Shown here in pieces: positions 9,378-17,675 of a stretch of DNA of 64,000 nucleotides. The number at the start of each line of letters is the position of its first letter. Positions within the stretch are counted from its first letter, which is position 1. A program made the translations under genes and the position numbers. Location: positions 62,001 to 126,000 of the forward strand of contig CABUEI010000001.1 in the NCBI GenBank assembly GCA_902490585.1. The letters are read 5' to 3'. The DNA is from an uncultured Oscillospiraceae bacterium. GTDB lineage: Bacteria; Bacillota; Clostridia; Oscillospirales; Ruminococcaceae. The notes beneath the pieces are model-generated. The model did no database searches, was not told where the DNA came from, and was given only the letters and a program-made list of their open reading frames with translations.

Positions 9378-9869
9378 ATGGAAAGACGAGATAAGATAAA
9401 TTACTACCTTGACATAGCCGAAACTGTCTGTGAGCGTGGCACCTGCCTGCGCAGAAATTTCGGCGCAATAATAGTACATAACGATGAGATAATTGCAACC
9501 GGTTACAACGGTGCTCCGAGAGGACTAAAAAACTGCTGTGACCTCGGTATATGCACCCGTGAAAAGCTGAATGTTCCCAAAGGTCAGCGCTATGAACTTT
9601 GCCGTTCTGTTCACGCTGAGGCAAACTGCATAATCAGTGCCGCAAGAACAGACATGATAGGCGCTTCTCTGTTCCTTGCCTGTCATGAGATGACCTCGGG
9701 CGGTACACTCTGCGGAGATGTAGAGCCTTGCTCAATGTGCAAGCGTCTTATAATAAACGCAGGTATCAAGGACGTGTACATACGTCAGACAGCAAATGAA
9801 TACAAAGTAATCAATGTTGAAAGCTGGATAGAGAACGACCCCAGCCTTGACGGCTCAGGCGGATATTAA
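9378..9869 (+). CDS. comEB: Deoxycytidylate deaminase (ComEB family)
   Basis: The 163-residue protein carries the zinc site of the cytidine/deoxycytidylate deaminases: H79-A-E81 (SVHAEANCI), with E81 as proton shuttle, and P117-C118-x2-C121 (EPCSMCK). The extra cysteine/histidine-rich segment RGLKNCCDLGIC is typical of dCMP deaminases. It would convert dCMP to dUMP, feeding thymidylate synthase (thyA lies about 20 kb away in this window). Gram-positive orthologues are named ComEB from competence operons, but no competence genes adjoin it here. AGAAAGG precedes the start. Confidence 0.9.
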   Translation: MERRDKINYYLDIAETVCERGTCLRRNFGAIIVHNDEIIATGYNGAPRGLKNCCDLGICTREKLNVPKGQRYELCRSVHAEANCIISAARTDMIGASLFLACHEMTSGGTLCGDVEPCSMCKRLIINAGIKDVYIRQTANEYKVINVESWIENDPSLDGSGGY

Positions 9870-9877
9870 GAGGTGAT

Positions 9878-10741
9878 ATTACGCTCACTAAAAAGACAAA
9901 GAAAAGAATAACAGTCGGCTGTATCGCAGGTGTTGCAGGTGTAGCTCTTGCCGCTTTCGGTCTTGTAGCCTGTGATATGAGATTGCAGACGACAACCTAT
10001 GAAATAAAGGACAGCAAACTGTCAGCGCCGATGCGTATTGCATTTATTTCCGATCTTCACAACAGCCTTTTCGGCAAAGGTCAGTCGGAACTGATAAACG
10101 CAATAGAGCTTGCAAAGCCCGATATAGTCATATTCGGCGGAGATTTAGCCGATAAGACACAGGACTGCCTGCCCGAAAACTCATATATTCTTGTAAAATA
10201 CCTTGTAAAGCGTTACCCTTGTTTCTACGCTATCGGAAATCACGAAAATGCAAGAGGCGACAGCGCAAGGATAAAACAGCAGATGGCAGATTTCGGCGTG
10301 ACTGTGCTTGAGGGAAACGGTACGGTTGTTGATATAAAAGGCAACGAAACGGAAATCTGCGGTATATATGACGCTCACACCTATGACGAAGTGAACGGTG
10401 AGCTTGTGAACCAGCTTGAAGCTGTGACTTCCGAAAAGGACAGTAAGCGTACAAGAATACTGATTGCACACTTCCCCGAGCAGATTGACGAATATCTGAA
10501 GGGCAACTTTGATATAATTCTCTCGGGTCACGCTCACGGCGGTCAGTGGAGAATACCGGGACTTATTGACGGTGTTTTCGCTCCCGGACAGGGCGTATTC
10601 CCGAAATACACATCGGGCGTTTATATGCACGGTGATACAGCTCATGTTGTCAGCCGTGGACTGTGGAAACCGTCAACCGTAGTCACAGTTCCGAGGGTGT
10701 TCAACCGCCCCGAGCTTGTATTTGTCGATTTAACTGACTGA
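9878..10741 (+). CDS. Membrane-anchored metallophosphoesterase (YkuE/YaeI type), probable ATT start
   Basis: All metallophosphoesterase motifs are present: ISDLH, GGDLAD, GNHE, an AHFPE histidine and SGHAHGGQ, predicting a two-metal phosphatase; YkuE/YaeI relatives act at the membrane. The first ATG in frame is at 9977, yet the frame is open from 9851. The segment just before that ATG reads as a basic stretch (TKKTKKR) followed by about 20 hydrophobic residues ending in Cys-Asp, exactly the anchor this family has. No ATG, GTG or TTG occurs in that segment. ATT at 9878, behind AGAGGTG, is the best start, giving about 287 residues; the spacing is short, so the start is uncertain (the conservative alternative is 9977, 254 residues). 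The gene follows comEB by 8 bp. Confidence 0.8.
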   Translation: MTLTKKTKKRITVGCIAGVAGVALAAFGLVACDMRLQTTTYEIKDSKLSAPMRIAFISDLHNSLFGKGQSELINAIELAKPDIVIFGGDLADKTQDCLPENSYILVKYLVKRYPCFYAIGNHENARGDSARIKQQMADFGVTVLEGNGTVVDIKGNETEICGIYDAHTYDEVNGELVNQLEAVTSEKDSKRTRILIAHFPEQIDEYLKGNFDIILSGHAHGGQWRIPGLIDGVFAPGQGVFPKYTSGVYMHGDTAHVVSRGLWKPSTVVTVPRVFNRPELVFVDLTD

Positions 10742-10755
10742 AAACAGCATAAAAT

Positions 10756-10789
10756 AAAGGGATACCCGTTTTTAAGGTATCCCTTTTGT
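10756..10789. terminator. Bidirectional terminator between convergent genes
   Basis: AAAGGGATACC (10756-10766) pairs with GGTATCCCTTT (10776-10786). It has T-rich ends on both strands and serves the metallophosphoesterase gene (+) and the glycosyltransferase gene (-). Confidence 0.88.
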
Positions 10790-10799
10790 TTATCACTTA

Positions 10800-11804
10800 T
10801 CAATCTCCGCCCTCTGCGGTACCGTTATAAATCTTAACCAGCTTTTCGCCGATTTTCTTTATATCCATATTCTCCACAGCCTTGCGACCGTTCTCACGCA
10901 GTGAAGGGAGCTTACCCTCGTATATCTCCTTTATCATACGTTCAAACTCGTCCTTATCCTTAGCCTTGTAGCAGTCTGTGCCGCCGTTCAGCCAGTCAAA
11001 TACGGGGATATCACGCACAATAACGTTTGCCTTTGCCGCAAGTGCCTCAAGAAGCACTATACCCTCGGTTTCCTCTAAAGTCGGGAATATATAGACATCA
11101 CAGCCGACATAAGCCTGTTTGAGCTCATCGGGCTGAACATAGCCTGCAAATGTGAGGTTTGGGAGTTTTGCCTTTACCGCTTTTCTTATCTTATGCGGTA
11201 CACTGTAGAGCGGTGTTTTTCCGAACCATATAAACTTATAATCGGGCATATCCTTTGCCATCTGTACAAAGTCAAGCAAACCCTTACGCTCAAAATAAAG
11301 ACCTACCGAAATTACAACCTTGTCATCATCTTTAAGACCGAACTTCTTACGGAATGCTTCCCTGTCGTTTTCCTTTGGCTCGTATCTTGCCAGATCAATA
11401 CCGTTTGAAACGGCATAAATCGGAGCAGTAAGCCCGTAACCTCTTATAAGCGACTTCGAGTATTCCGTGGGGGTAACTATAACGTCACCTCTGCGGTAAC
11501 AACTGCATATCCACTTCTTGAAAAGGCCGGAAATCAGATTTGAGCCGATGAACGAATTACGGAAATCTTCCTGTGTAGAATGAGCGTGGTAGACTACTCT
11601 CTTACCTGCTTTCTTTGCCTTTTTGGCAAGGTGCTTTGATTTCAACCCGAGTGTGTTTATATGAACAACGTCATAGCTGTCCTTTGGGTTCAGCGTATAT
11701 TCGATACCGTTCAGCTCCATGGCTCTCTGCTGGTGCATAATAGCTCTGCCTAGTCCCGATATCTTGATAAGATTCATACCTTCTGAAAACAGGAGTACTT
11801 TCAT
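10800..11804 (-). CDS. Glycosyltransferase family 4 protein
   Basis: The 334-residue protein has a GT-B layout. The N-terminal acceptor domain has GLGRAIMHQQRAME and DVVHINTLG; the linker TPTEYSKSLIRGYG and NGIDLARY are typical of GT4; the C-terminal nucleotide-sugar domain has FAGYVQPDEL, PTLEETEGIVLLEALAAK (the E-x7-E motif) and VIVRDIPVF. It probably transfers a sugar from a nucleotide donor to a lipid or cell-wall glycan, and resembles Gram-positive diacylglycerol glucosyltransferases. No polysaccharide cluster surrounds it and the acceptor cannot be read from sequence. It starts at the ATG beside AAGGAAA and has its own promoter. Confidence 0.85.
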   Translation of the reverse strand: MKVLLFSEGMNLIKISGLGRAIMHQQRAMELNGIEYTLNPKDSYDVVHINTLGLKSKHLAKKAKKAGKRVVYHAHSTQEDFRNSFIGSNLISGLFKKWICSCYRRGDVIVTPTEYSKSLIRGYGLTAPIYAVSNGIDLARYEPKENDREAFRKKFGLKDDDKVVISVGLYFERKGLLDFVQMAKDMPDYKFIWFGKTPLYSVPHKIRKAVKAKLPNLTFAGYVQPDELKQAYVGCDVYIFPTLEETEGIVLLEALAAKANVIVRDIPVFDWLNGGTDCYKAKDKDEFERMIKEIYEGKLPSLRENGRKAVENMDIKKIGEKLVKIYNGTAEGGD

Positions 11805-11853
11805 GAATAATTTCCTTCCATATAATTACTGTCTGCATAAACGTATAACAGTT

Positions 11854-11882
11854 ATTCTATCATAAATGCGGCTCACCGTCAA
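11854..11882 (-). promoter_or_regulatory. Promoter of the glycosyltransferase gene
   Basis: Minus-strand TTGACG (11877-11882), a 17-bp spacer and TAGAAT (11854-11859) lie 50 bp upstream of the ATG, just past the 3' end of the ABC importer ATPase gene. Confidence 0.72.
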
Positions 11883-11888
11883 GTAAAA

Positions 11889-12650
11889 TCACGAATGATA
11901 TCTTTCAAGGAACTGACGTGTACGCTCGTTCCGGCTGTTGTTGAACACTTCATCGGGAGTGCCGTTTTCAATGACATATCCGCCGTCCATGAATATTACA
12001 CGGTCGGAGATCTCGCTTGCAAACTGCATTTCGTGAGTTACTATAACCATAGTCATCTTCTCTTCCGCAAGGCTCTTGATTACTTTCAGAATTTCGCCTG
12101 TAAGCTCAGGGTCAAGAGCAGAAGTCGGCTCATCAAAGAACAGGAGTTCAGGGCTGAGTGCAAGCGCTCTTGCTATAGATACACGCTGTTGCTGTCCGCC
12201 CGACAGGTTGCACGGATATTCGTTTGCTTTGTCGGCAAGTCCCATTTTACCGAGCAGTTCCATGGCGGTTTTTTCTGCCTGTGCCTTGTCCTGCTTTAGT
12301 ACATGGACAGGTGCTTCAGTGATATTTTTCAGCACCGACATGTGAGGGAAAAGGTTGAAGTTCTGGAACACAAGCCCGATTTTGAGCCTTATATCATGGA
12401 GAGTCTTGTTGTCTGCATATACAGCCTTGCCGTTTTCGTCGTTTTTAGTCATGGTAATGCCGCAGATTTCACACTCGCCGCTGTCAATCTTCTCAAACTG
12501 ATTGATACAGCGAAGAAGCGTTGACTTACCGCTACCGGACGGACCTATAATAGAGATAACTTCGCCCTTTTCAACATTGAACGAAATATCGTTTAAAACT
12601 TCCAGCTTTCCGAAGCTCTTTGATAAATTCTTTACACTCAGTATTGACAT
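11889..12650 (-). CDS. Polar amino acid ABC importer, ATP-binding subunit (GlnQ/HisP type)
   Basis: The 253-residue ATPase has Walker A GPSGSGKST, Q-loop FQNFNLFPHMSV, signature LSGGQQQR, Walker B LLFFDEPTSALDPE and the H-loop VTHEM. The FNLFPHM and TSALDPELTGE wording is characteristic of the polar amino acid (PAAT) importers. It is translated 12 bp after the permease gene. No substrate-binding protein gene is adjacent, so specificity is unknown; the missing component must be elsewhere. Confidence 0.92.
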   Translation of the reverse strand: MSILSVKNLSKSFGKLEVLNDISFNVEKGEVISIIGPSGSGKSTLLRCINQFEKIDSGECEICGITMTKNDENGKAVYADNKTLHDIRLKIGLVFQNFNLFPHMSVLKNITEAPVHVLKQDKAQAEKTAMELLGKMGLADKANEYPCNLSGGQQQRVSIARALALSPELLFFDEPTSALDPELTGEILKVIKSLAEEKMTMVIVTHEMQFASEISDRVIFMDGGYVIENGTPDEVFNNSRNERTRQFLERYHS

Positions 12651-12662
12651 TCTGTCCGCTCC

Positions 12663-13370
12663 TTATCTGTAGTAGTTCAGTTTCTTCTCGATAAAACCGA
12701 ACAGTGCCGTCAGCACCGTAGCCATTACGAAATAGAATACACCGGCGATAAACAGAGGAACAAGCGAGCTGTAGTTCATCATCTGCTGTTTAGCCGCAAG
12801 CATAATTTCCGAATAAGCAACGACGTTCGCAAGTGACGTATCCTTTACAAGTGTTATGACCTCGTTTGAAGAAGCAGGCACGATACGCTTGATAACTTGC
12901 GGAAGAATTATTCTGAAGAACGTCTGTGCCTTGGTCATACCCAGAGCCGCCGCCGCCTCATACTGACCTTTCGGTATGGATTCGATGCCGCCTCTGAATA
13001 TCTCGGCGAAATACGCTGCATAATTGAGTACGAATGCGATAATTACCATTGTGAACATGAAGCTCTCAGCCGCAGGGTCAACGCCGCTCAGCAGATTTTC
13101 CATAAATCCGCCCGTACCCTTTGTTGCCGTCTTTAAAAACGGCAGAGCGTAATAAACAACGATAATCTGGAGCATAAGCGGAGTGCCACGCATTATCAGT
13201 ATGTAGAGATTTGTCAGCCATGAGATCGGCTTGAATCTGCACATTTTCAGTGCCGCAACGACAAGTCCGAGCGGTATCGAAAACAGCAGGGTAAAGCCGA
13301 ATATTTTAAGTGTTGGGATAAGGTTTTCGAGAAGAATCCCCGTAACCTTCATTATCTGTTCGCCGGTCAT
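12663..13370 (-). CDS. Polar amino acid ABC importer, permease subunit (HisM/GlnP type)
   Basis: The 235-residue integral membrane protein has about five hydrophobic segments. Typical PAAT permease motifs are YILIMRGTPLMLQIIVVYY and the EAA loop (EAAAALGMTKAQTFFRIILPQ), followed by SLVKDTSL-like TLVKDTSLANVVA. It pairs with the downstream ATPase to import a polar amino acid. Its own promoter lies about 75 bp upstream. The usual extracellular binding protein is absent from both sides. Confidence 0.92.
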   Translation of the reverse strand: MTGEQIMKVTGILLENLIPTLKIFGFTLLFSIPLGLVVAALKMCRFKPISWLTNLYILIMRGTPLMLQIIVVYYALPFLKTATKGTGGFMENLLSGVDPAAESFMFTMVIIAFVLNYAAYFAEIFRGGIESIPKGQYEAAAALGMTKAQTFFRIILPQVIKRIVPASSNEVITLVKDTSLANVVAYSEIMLAAKQQMMNYSSLVPLFIAGVFYFVMATVLTALFGFIEKKLNYYR

Positions 13371-13444
13371 ATTTCAATCATCCTTAATTTCATAATAATT
13401 CATCACGGTAAAGCGATAATTCGCTATTACGGCAGTATATTAGT

Positions 13445-13474
13445 ATTGTACCATAAGTAAAGGGGTTTTTGCAA
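13445..13474 (-). promoter_or_regulatory. Probable promoter of the amino acid ABC importer operon
   Basis: Minus-strand TTGCAA (13469-13474), an 18-bp spacer and TACAAT (13445-13450). The 365-bp gap 13371-13735 holds this and the divergent ppdK promoter; the A/T-rich middle shows no gene. Confidence 0.5.
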
Positions 13475-13606
13475 GTAAAAGATGAAAAAACAGAGAAATT
13501 AACAGACAAACATATTTTCAGAGAGCACAACAGCTCGATTGGTCACATTTTACAAAAATTTTTTCTCAATTTCGGTACATAAAAACAAAAAAATTTTAAA
13601 AAGTAC

Positions 13607-13635
13607 TGGAAAAGTACGATAAAATCTGTTATAAT
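13607..13635 (+). promoter_or_regulatory. ppdK promoter
   Basis: A perfect TATAAT (13630-13635) is preceded after 17 bp by TGGAAA (13607-13612, 4 of 6 consensus) within an A/T-rich upstream tract. The untranslated leader is about 95 nt and ends in AGGAGG (13721-13726), 9 bases before the ATG. Confidence 0.65.
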
Positions 13636-13735
13636 ACTTATTGTATGGCTGAGAAGTCTGTAATTCTGCGGTTTTGCTGCAGAAATGGAAAATTCAGACA
13701 AACGGCCGGAATAATAATTTAGGAGGAACCCCCCA

Positions 13736-16366
13736 ATGGCACATAAGTATTGCTACCTCTTCTCAGAGGGTAATGCTACAATGAGAGAGCTTCTCGGCGG
13801 TAAGGGTGCAAACCTTGCAGAGATGACCAACATCGGTCTTCCCGTACCCCAGGGCTTCACAATTTCAACAGAGGCTTGTACAAAGTACTACGAAGACGGC
13901 CGTAAGATCAACGATGAGATCATGGCTGAAATCAACGAATACATCGTAAAGATGGAAGGCATCACAGGCAAGAAGTTCGGTGATAAGGAAAATCCCCTGC
14001 TCGTATCAGTACGTTCAGGTGCAAGAGCTTCAATGCCCGGTATGATGGACACAATCCTTAACCTCGGTCTTAACGAAGACGTTGTTGCTGTAATGGCTGA
14101 AAAGTCAGGCAACGAGAGATGGGCTTGGGACTGCTACAGAAGATTTATCCAGATGTACTCCGACGTCGTAATGGAAGTTGGTAAGAAGTACTTTGAGGAA
14201 CTCATCGACAAGATGAAGGCTGAAAAGGGCGTTACACAGGACGTTGAGCTTGACGCTAACGACTTAAAGAGCCTCGCAGGTCAGTTCAAGGCTGAATACA
14301 AGGCTAAGATCGGCGAAGACTTCCCCTCTGATCCTAAGGAACAGCTGATGGGAGCTATCAAGGCAGTATTCCGTTCATGGGACAACCCCAGAGCTAACGT
14401 ATACAGACGTGACAACGATATCCCTTACTCATGGGGTACAGCCGTAAACGTACAGTCTATGGCATTCGGTAACATGGGTGATGACTGCGGTACAGGTGTT
14501 GCATTTACTCGTGACCCTGCTACAGGTGCAAAGGGTCTGTTCGGTGAGTTCTTAACAAACGCACAGGGCGAAGACGTTGTTGCAGGTGTTCGTACACCTA
14601 TGCACATTCAGGAAATGGAACAGAAGTTCCCTGAGGCTTTCAAGCAGTTCACAGAAGTTTGCAAGACTCTTGAAGACCACTACAGAGATATGCAGGATAT
14701 GGAGTTCACAGTTGAACACGGTAAGCTCTATATGCTCCAGACAAGAAACGGTAAGAGAACAGCTCAGGCTGCTCTGAAGATCGCTTGTGACCTCGTTGAC
14801 GAAGGCATGAGAACAGAAGAAGAAGCTGTTGCTATGATTGATCCCCGTAACCTTGATACACTTCTTCACCCCCAGTTCGACGCAAAGGCACTCAAGGCTG
14901 CTACACCTATCGGTAAGGGTCTCGGTGCTTCTCCCGGAGCTGCTTGCGGTAAGATCGTATTCACAGCTGAAGACGCTGTAGAGTGGGCTGCTAAGGGCGA
15001 AAAGGTTGTTCTGGTTCGTCTTGAAACATCACCTGAGGATATCACAGGTATGAAGGCTGCTCAGGGTATCCTGACAGTTCGTGGCGGTATGACATCACAC
15101 GCAGCCGTTGTTGCTCGTGGTATGGGTGAGTGCTGCGTTTCCGGTTGCTCTGCAATCAACATGGACGAAGCTAACAAGAAGTTCGAGCTCGGTGGCAAGA
15201 CATTCGTTGAAGGCGATGTAATCTCTATCGACGGTACAACAGGTAACATCTATGACGGTGCTATCGCTACTGTTGACGCTACAATCGCAGGCGAATTCGG
15301 CAGAATCATGGCTTGGGCTGACAAGTACAGAGTTCTGAAGGTTAGAACAAACGCTGATACTCCTGCTGACGCTAAGAAGGCAAGAGAGCTCGGTGCTGAA
15401 GGTATCGGTCTTTGCCGTACAGAGCACATGTTCTTCGAAGCTGACAGAATCGCTGCTTTCCGTGAGATGATCTGCTCAGATACAGTTGAAGAAAGAGAAG
15501 CTGCACTCGCTAAGATCGAACCCATGCAGCAGGCTGACTTTGAGGCTCTTTACGAAGCACTTGAAGGTTGCCCCGTAACAATTAGATTCCTTGATCCTCC
15601 TCTGCACGAATTCGTTCCTACAGAAGAAGCTGACATCGAGGCTCTCGCTAAGGCTCAGGGCAAGTCAGTTGAGACAATCAAGAACATCATTGCATCTCTC
15701 CACGAGTTCAACCCCATGATGGGTCACAGAGGATGCCGTCTTGCTGTAACATACCCCGAAATCGCTAAGATGCAGACTAAGGCTGTTATCAAGGCTGCAT
15801 TAAACGTTAAGAAGAATCACCCCGACTGGACAATCGTTCCTGAGATCATGATTCCTCTGGTTGGCGACGTTAAGGAGCTCAAGTACGTTAAGAACTTCGT
15901 TGTTGAAACAGCTGATGCTGTTATCAAGGAAGCTGGCTCAGACCTCAAGTACGAAGTTGGTACAATGATCGAGATCCCCAGAGCTGCTCTTACAGCTGAC
16001 GAAATCGCTAAGGAAGCTGAGTTCTTCTGCTTCGGTACAAACGACCTTACACAGATGACATACGGCTTCTCACGTGATGACGCAGGTAAGTTCCTCAATG
16101 CTTACTATGACGCTAAGATCTTCGAGAACGATCCCTTCGCTAAGCTCGACCAGACAGGCGTTGGCAAGCTGATGGAAATGGCTATCAAGCTTGGTAAGGC
16201 TACACGTCCTGATATGCACGTTGGTATCTGCGGCGAGCACGGTGGCGACCCCTCATCTGTTGAGTTCTGCCACAAGATCGGTCTGACATACGTTTCATGC
16301 TCACCCTTCCGTGTACCGATCGCAAGACTTGCAGCAGCTCAGGCGGCTATCGCTGACAAGAAGTAA
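13736..16366 (+). CDS. ppdK: Pyruvate, phosphate dikinase
   Basis: The full-length, 876-residue enzyme interconverts pyruvate + ATP + Pi and phosphoenolpyruvate + AMP + PPi, central to PPi-linked glycolysis in many anaerobes. The N-terminal ATP-grasp domain begins GGKGANLAEMTNIGLPVPQGF; the swivelling domain has the phospho-histidine H455 in GGMTSHAAVVARG, the same number as in the Clostridium symbiosum enzyme. The C-terminal PEP barrel has GLCRTEHMF, GTNDLTQMTYGFSRDD and the catalytic cysteine C832 in CGEHGGDPSS. Codon choice is strongly skewed (GCT, AAG, AAC, ATC) compared with neighbours, as expected for a very highly expressed gene. It is monocistronic with its own promoter and terminator. 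Confidence 0.97.
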   Translation: MAHKYCYLFSEGNATMRELLGGKGANLAEMTNIGLPVPQGFTISTEACTKYYEDGRKINDEIMAEINEYIVKMEGITGKKFGDKENPLLVSVRSGARASMPGMMDTILNLGLNEDVVAVMAEKSGNERWAWDCYRRFIQMYSDVVMEVGKKYFEELIDKMKAEKGVTQDVELDANDLKSLAGQFKAEYKAKIGEDFPSDPKEQLMGAIKAVFRSWDNPRANVYRRDNDIPYSWGTAVNVQSMAFGNMGDDCGTGVAFTRDPATGAKGLFGEFLTNAQGEDVVAGVRTPMHIQEMEQKFPEAFKQFTEVCKTLEDHYRDMQDMEFTVEHGKLYMLQTRNGKRTAQAALKIACDLVDEGMRTEEEAVAMIDPRNLDTLLHPQFDAKALKAATPIGKGLGASPGAACGKIVFTAEDAVEWAAKGEKVVLVRLETSPEDITGMKAAQGILTVRGGMTSHAAVVARGMGECCVSGCSAINMDEANKKFELGGKTFVEGDVISIDGTTGNIYDGAIATVDATIAGEFGRIMAWADKYRVLKVRTNADTPADAKKARELGAEGIGLCRTEHMFFEADRIAAFREMICSDTVEEREAALAKIEPMQQADFEALYEALEGCPVTIRFLDPPLHEFVPTEEADIEALAKAQGKSVETIKNIIASLHEFNPMMGHRGCRLAVTYPEIAKMQTKAVIKAALNVKKNHPDWTIVPEIMIPLVGDVKELKYVKNFVVETADAVIKEAGSDLKYEVGTMIEIPRAALTADEIAKEAEFFCFGTNDLTQMTYGFSRDDAGKFLNAYYDAKIFENDPFAKLDQTGVGKLMEMAIKLGKATRPDMHVGICGEHGGDPSSVEFCHKIGLTYVSCSPFRVPIARLAAAQAAIADKK

Positions 16367-16421
16367 TTAAGGATTTTTGATTTTGGGCGATACCCAATAG
16401 CAAAACCATAATAGAAAAATT

Positions 16422-16455
16422 GACCTTGCAAGAGCAATCTTGCAGGGTCTTTTTT
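16422..16455 (+). terminator. ppdK terminator
   Basis: GACCTTGCAAGA pairs with TCTTGCAGGGTC (12 bp, one G-U) around a GCAA loop, followed by six T. Confidence 0.92.
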
Positions 16456-16710
16456 GTGCCGAAAGACTCACAAATCCGGCATTTTGATAATAAAATATGA
16501 ATTTTATTGTCGTTGATTGCGGCGGTACAGATGATAGCGATTTTCGTATCGTGCCTGATAAAGACCTTTACACAATGCAAATCCAGCAGAGCAAGTAACA
16601 CTCGACACCCATTTTTTATAATTAAGAGGTTTATCGACAGCCTGTAGCCCCGATTTTTCGGGGCAAATACATAGTTTAAAATATCGTCAAAATTAAATTA
16701 ACAAAATCTG
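16456..16710. other. Non-coding gap at the left edge of the accessory island
   Basis: This AT-rich stretch after the ppdK terminator has no convincing gene. It contains the interspersed repeat at 16565-16643 and a GCCCCGA/TCGGGGC hairpin (16647-16664). A short open frame from ATG 16498 (33 codons) has no recognisable product or ribosome site. Confidence 0.5.
16565..16643 (+). repeat. Interspersed repeat, copy 1 (second copy at 59722-59802)
   Basis: About 79 bp align with 59722-59802 at roughly 80% identity by eye. Shared blocks are ATGCAAA, CCAGCAGAGCAAG, AACACTCGACACCC, ATTTT and GGTTTATCGACAG. The copy here is degenerate at its left hairpin. Confidence 0.7.
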
Positions 16711-16739
16711 TTGAAAATATCATCTTGATGTGTTATAAT
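16711..16739 (+). promoter_or_regulatory. Promoter of the XRE regulator gene
   Basis: TTGAAA (16711-16716), a 17-bp spacer and a perfect TATAAT (16734-16739). It sets the start of the regulator: the in-frame ATG at 16725 falls inside the promoter. Confidence 0.75.
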
Positions 16740-16763
16740 AATTCTCGAAAGGAGTTGATACAA

Positions 16764-17132
16764 GTGATTACGGAATTTGGTAAAGCATTACGCAAGCTGC
16801 GAATTGACCGTGGCGAGACATTAAAAATAATGGCTGATAATCTTGAAATGACATCGTCATATTTATCAGCAATTGAATGTGGCAAACGTAATATCCCAAC
16901 GGATTTAATCGAAAGATTAACTTCAATCTACAAATTAGACGTTAATGAACAGCAAGAATTATCTGTTGCTTATGATAAAAGTCTTAGCAGCGTAGCGATT
17001 GAGTTGTCTGAAAGCAATGATTGCAAGCGTGATTTAGCATTGCAATTTGCGAGAAAATTCGATGATATTGATGATGAACTTGCAAATCAGATAATCAAGT
17101 TCTTAAATCGTAACAGGGGGGATAAAAATTAG
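16764..17132 (+). CDS. XRE-family helix-turn-helix regulator
   Basis: The 122-residue protein has an N-terminal HTH of the Cro/CI type (about 4-62): FGKALRKLRIDRGETLKIMADNLEMTSSYLSAIECGKRNIP, with the recognition helix around MTSSYLSAIE. The C-terminal half is acidic and helical. The start is GTG 16764 behind AAAGGAG, because the upstream ATG lies within the promoter. It overlaps the next gene (an ImmA/IrrE-like metalloprotease) by 5 bases. Such pairs control mobile elements or stress switches, the protease cleaving the repressor, as with ImmR/ImmA of ICEBs1. The gene is AT-richer than the flanking housekeeping genes. Confidence 0.85.
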   Translation: MITEFGKALRKLRIDRGETLKIMADNLEMTSSYLSAIECGKRNIPTDLIERLTSIYKLDVNEQQELSVAYDKSLSSVAIELSESNDCKRDLALQFARKFDDIDDELANQIIKFLNRNRGDKN

Positions 17133-17646
17133 TACCTATCGTGTAGAAGCAAAATCAAGGAACGACTTACGTTCTCTTGCAAAATTAATTCGAGAAAAAC
17201 TGAATTTATCAGATGTAATGTACTTCCCAATAGTTAACGTGCTTGAAGTTATACATATATTTGATGATGATGCACATTTTGAAATTGTTGAAGCAAATGA
17301 ACTTGAACCTAATGAACACGCTGTAACAGATATAAATACGAAAACAATAAAAATAAGCAGCGATGTTTACGATGGTGCTTGCGAAGGAGTCGGACGTGAC
17401 AGAATGACAATTGCTCACGAATTTGCTCATTTTATAACTCTTTGCGTATGTGGTTTTAGATTGGCTCGTTCTTTTGATGACGCTCCAATCCCAACATATT
17501 GCGATCCTGAATGGCAAGCCAAGTGTTTAGCCGGCGAATTAATGGTCGATAGTGACCTTGTAAAAGGTATGTCAGCCATAGAAATAAGTGTAGCCTGTGG
17601 AGTTTCCCTTCCGGCAGCAAAAATGCAATTAAGCAAAATTGCTTGA
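17128..17646 (+). CDS. ImmA/IrrE-family metallo-endopeptidase, probable ATT start
   Basis: The zinc-protease motif HEFAHF sits in MTIAHEFAHFITL. Downstream AKCLAGELMVDSDLV supplies the glutamate and small-residue pattern seen in ImmA/IrrE (normally A..FAA.LLMP), and CGVSLPAAKMQLSKI is the usual C-terminal VS..A...RL helix. The first ATG is at 17218, but clear family N-terminal sequence (TYRVEAKSRNDLRSLAKLIREKL) is encoded before it with no ATG, GTG or TTG. ATT at 17128 lies 6 bases after a run of six G and overlaps the regulator's TAG, so I take it as the start (172 residues). Its likely substrate is the adjacent XRE protein (inference from known pairs). Confidence 0.82.
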   Translation: MSTYRVEAKSRNDLRSLAKLIREKLNLSDVMYFPIVNVLEVIHIFDDDAHFEIVEANELEPNEHAVTDINTKTIKISSDVYDGACEGVGRDRMTIAHEFAHFITLCVCGFRLARSFDDAPIPTYCDPEWQAKCLAGELMVDSDLVKGMSAIEISVACGVSLPAAKMQLSKIA

Positions 17647-17675
17647 TTTTTACATACTTAAAGGTGGTGAGGCTC

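Noticed and set aside
11889..13370. Considered the amino acid ABC genes as part of a complete importer operon.
   Set aside because: Neither flank encodes a substrate-binding protein, so only ATPase and permease can be claimed.
13736..16366. ppdK codon use differs sharply from its neighbours, as if acquired.
   Set aside because: The bias is toward codons typical of highly expressed genes, and the protein matches clostridial PPDK residue numbering; expression level explains it.
16498..16599. 33-codon open frame after the ppdK terminator.
   Set aside because: No ribosome site, no recognisable product, and its end lies inside the interspersed repeat.
16725..16763. Longer N-terminus for the XRE regulator from ATG 16725.
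   Set aside because: That ATG lies between the -35 and -10 elements; GTG 16764 has a proper ribosome site.
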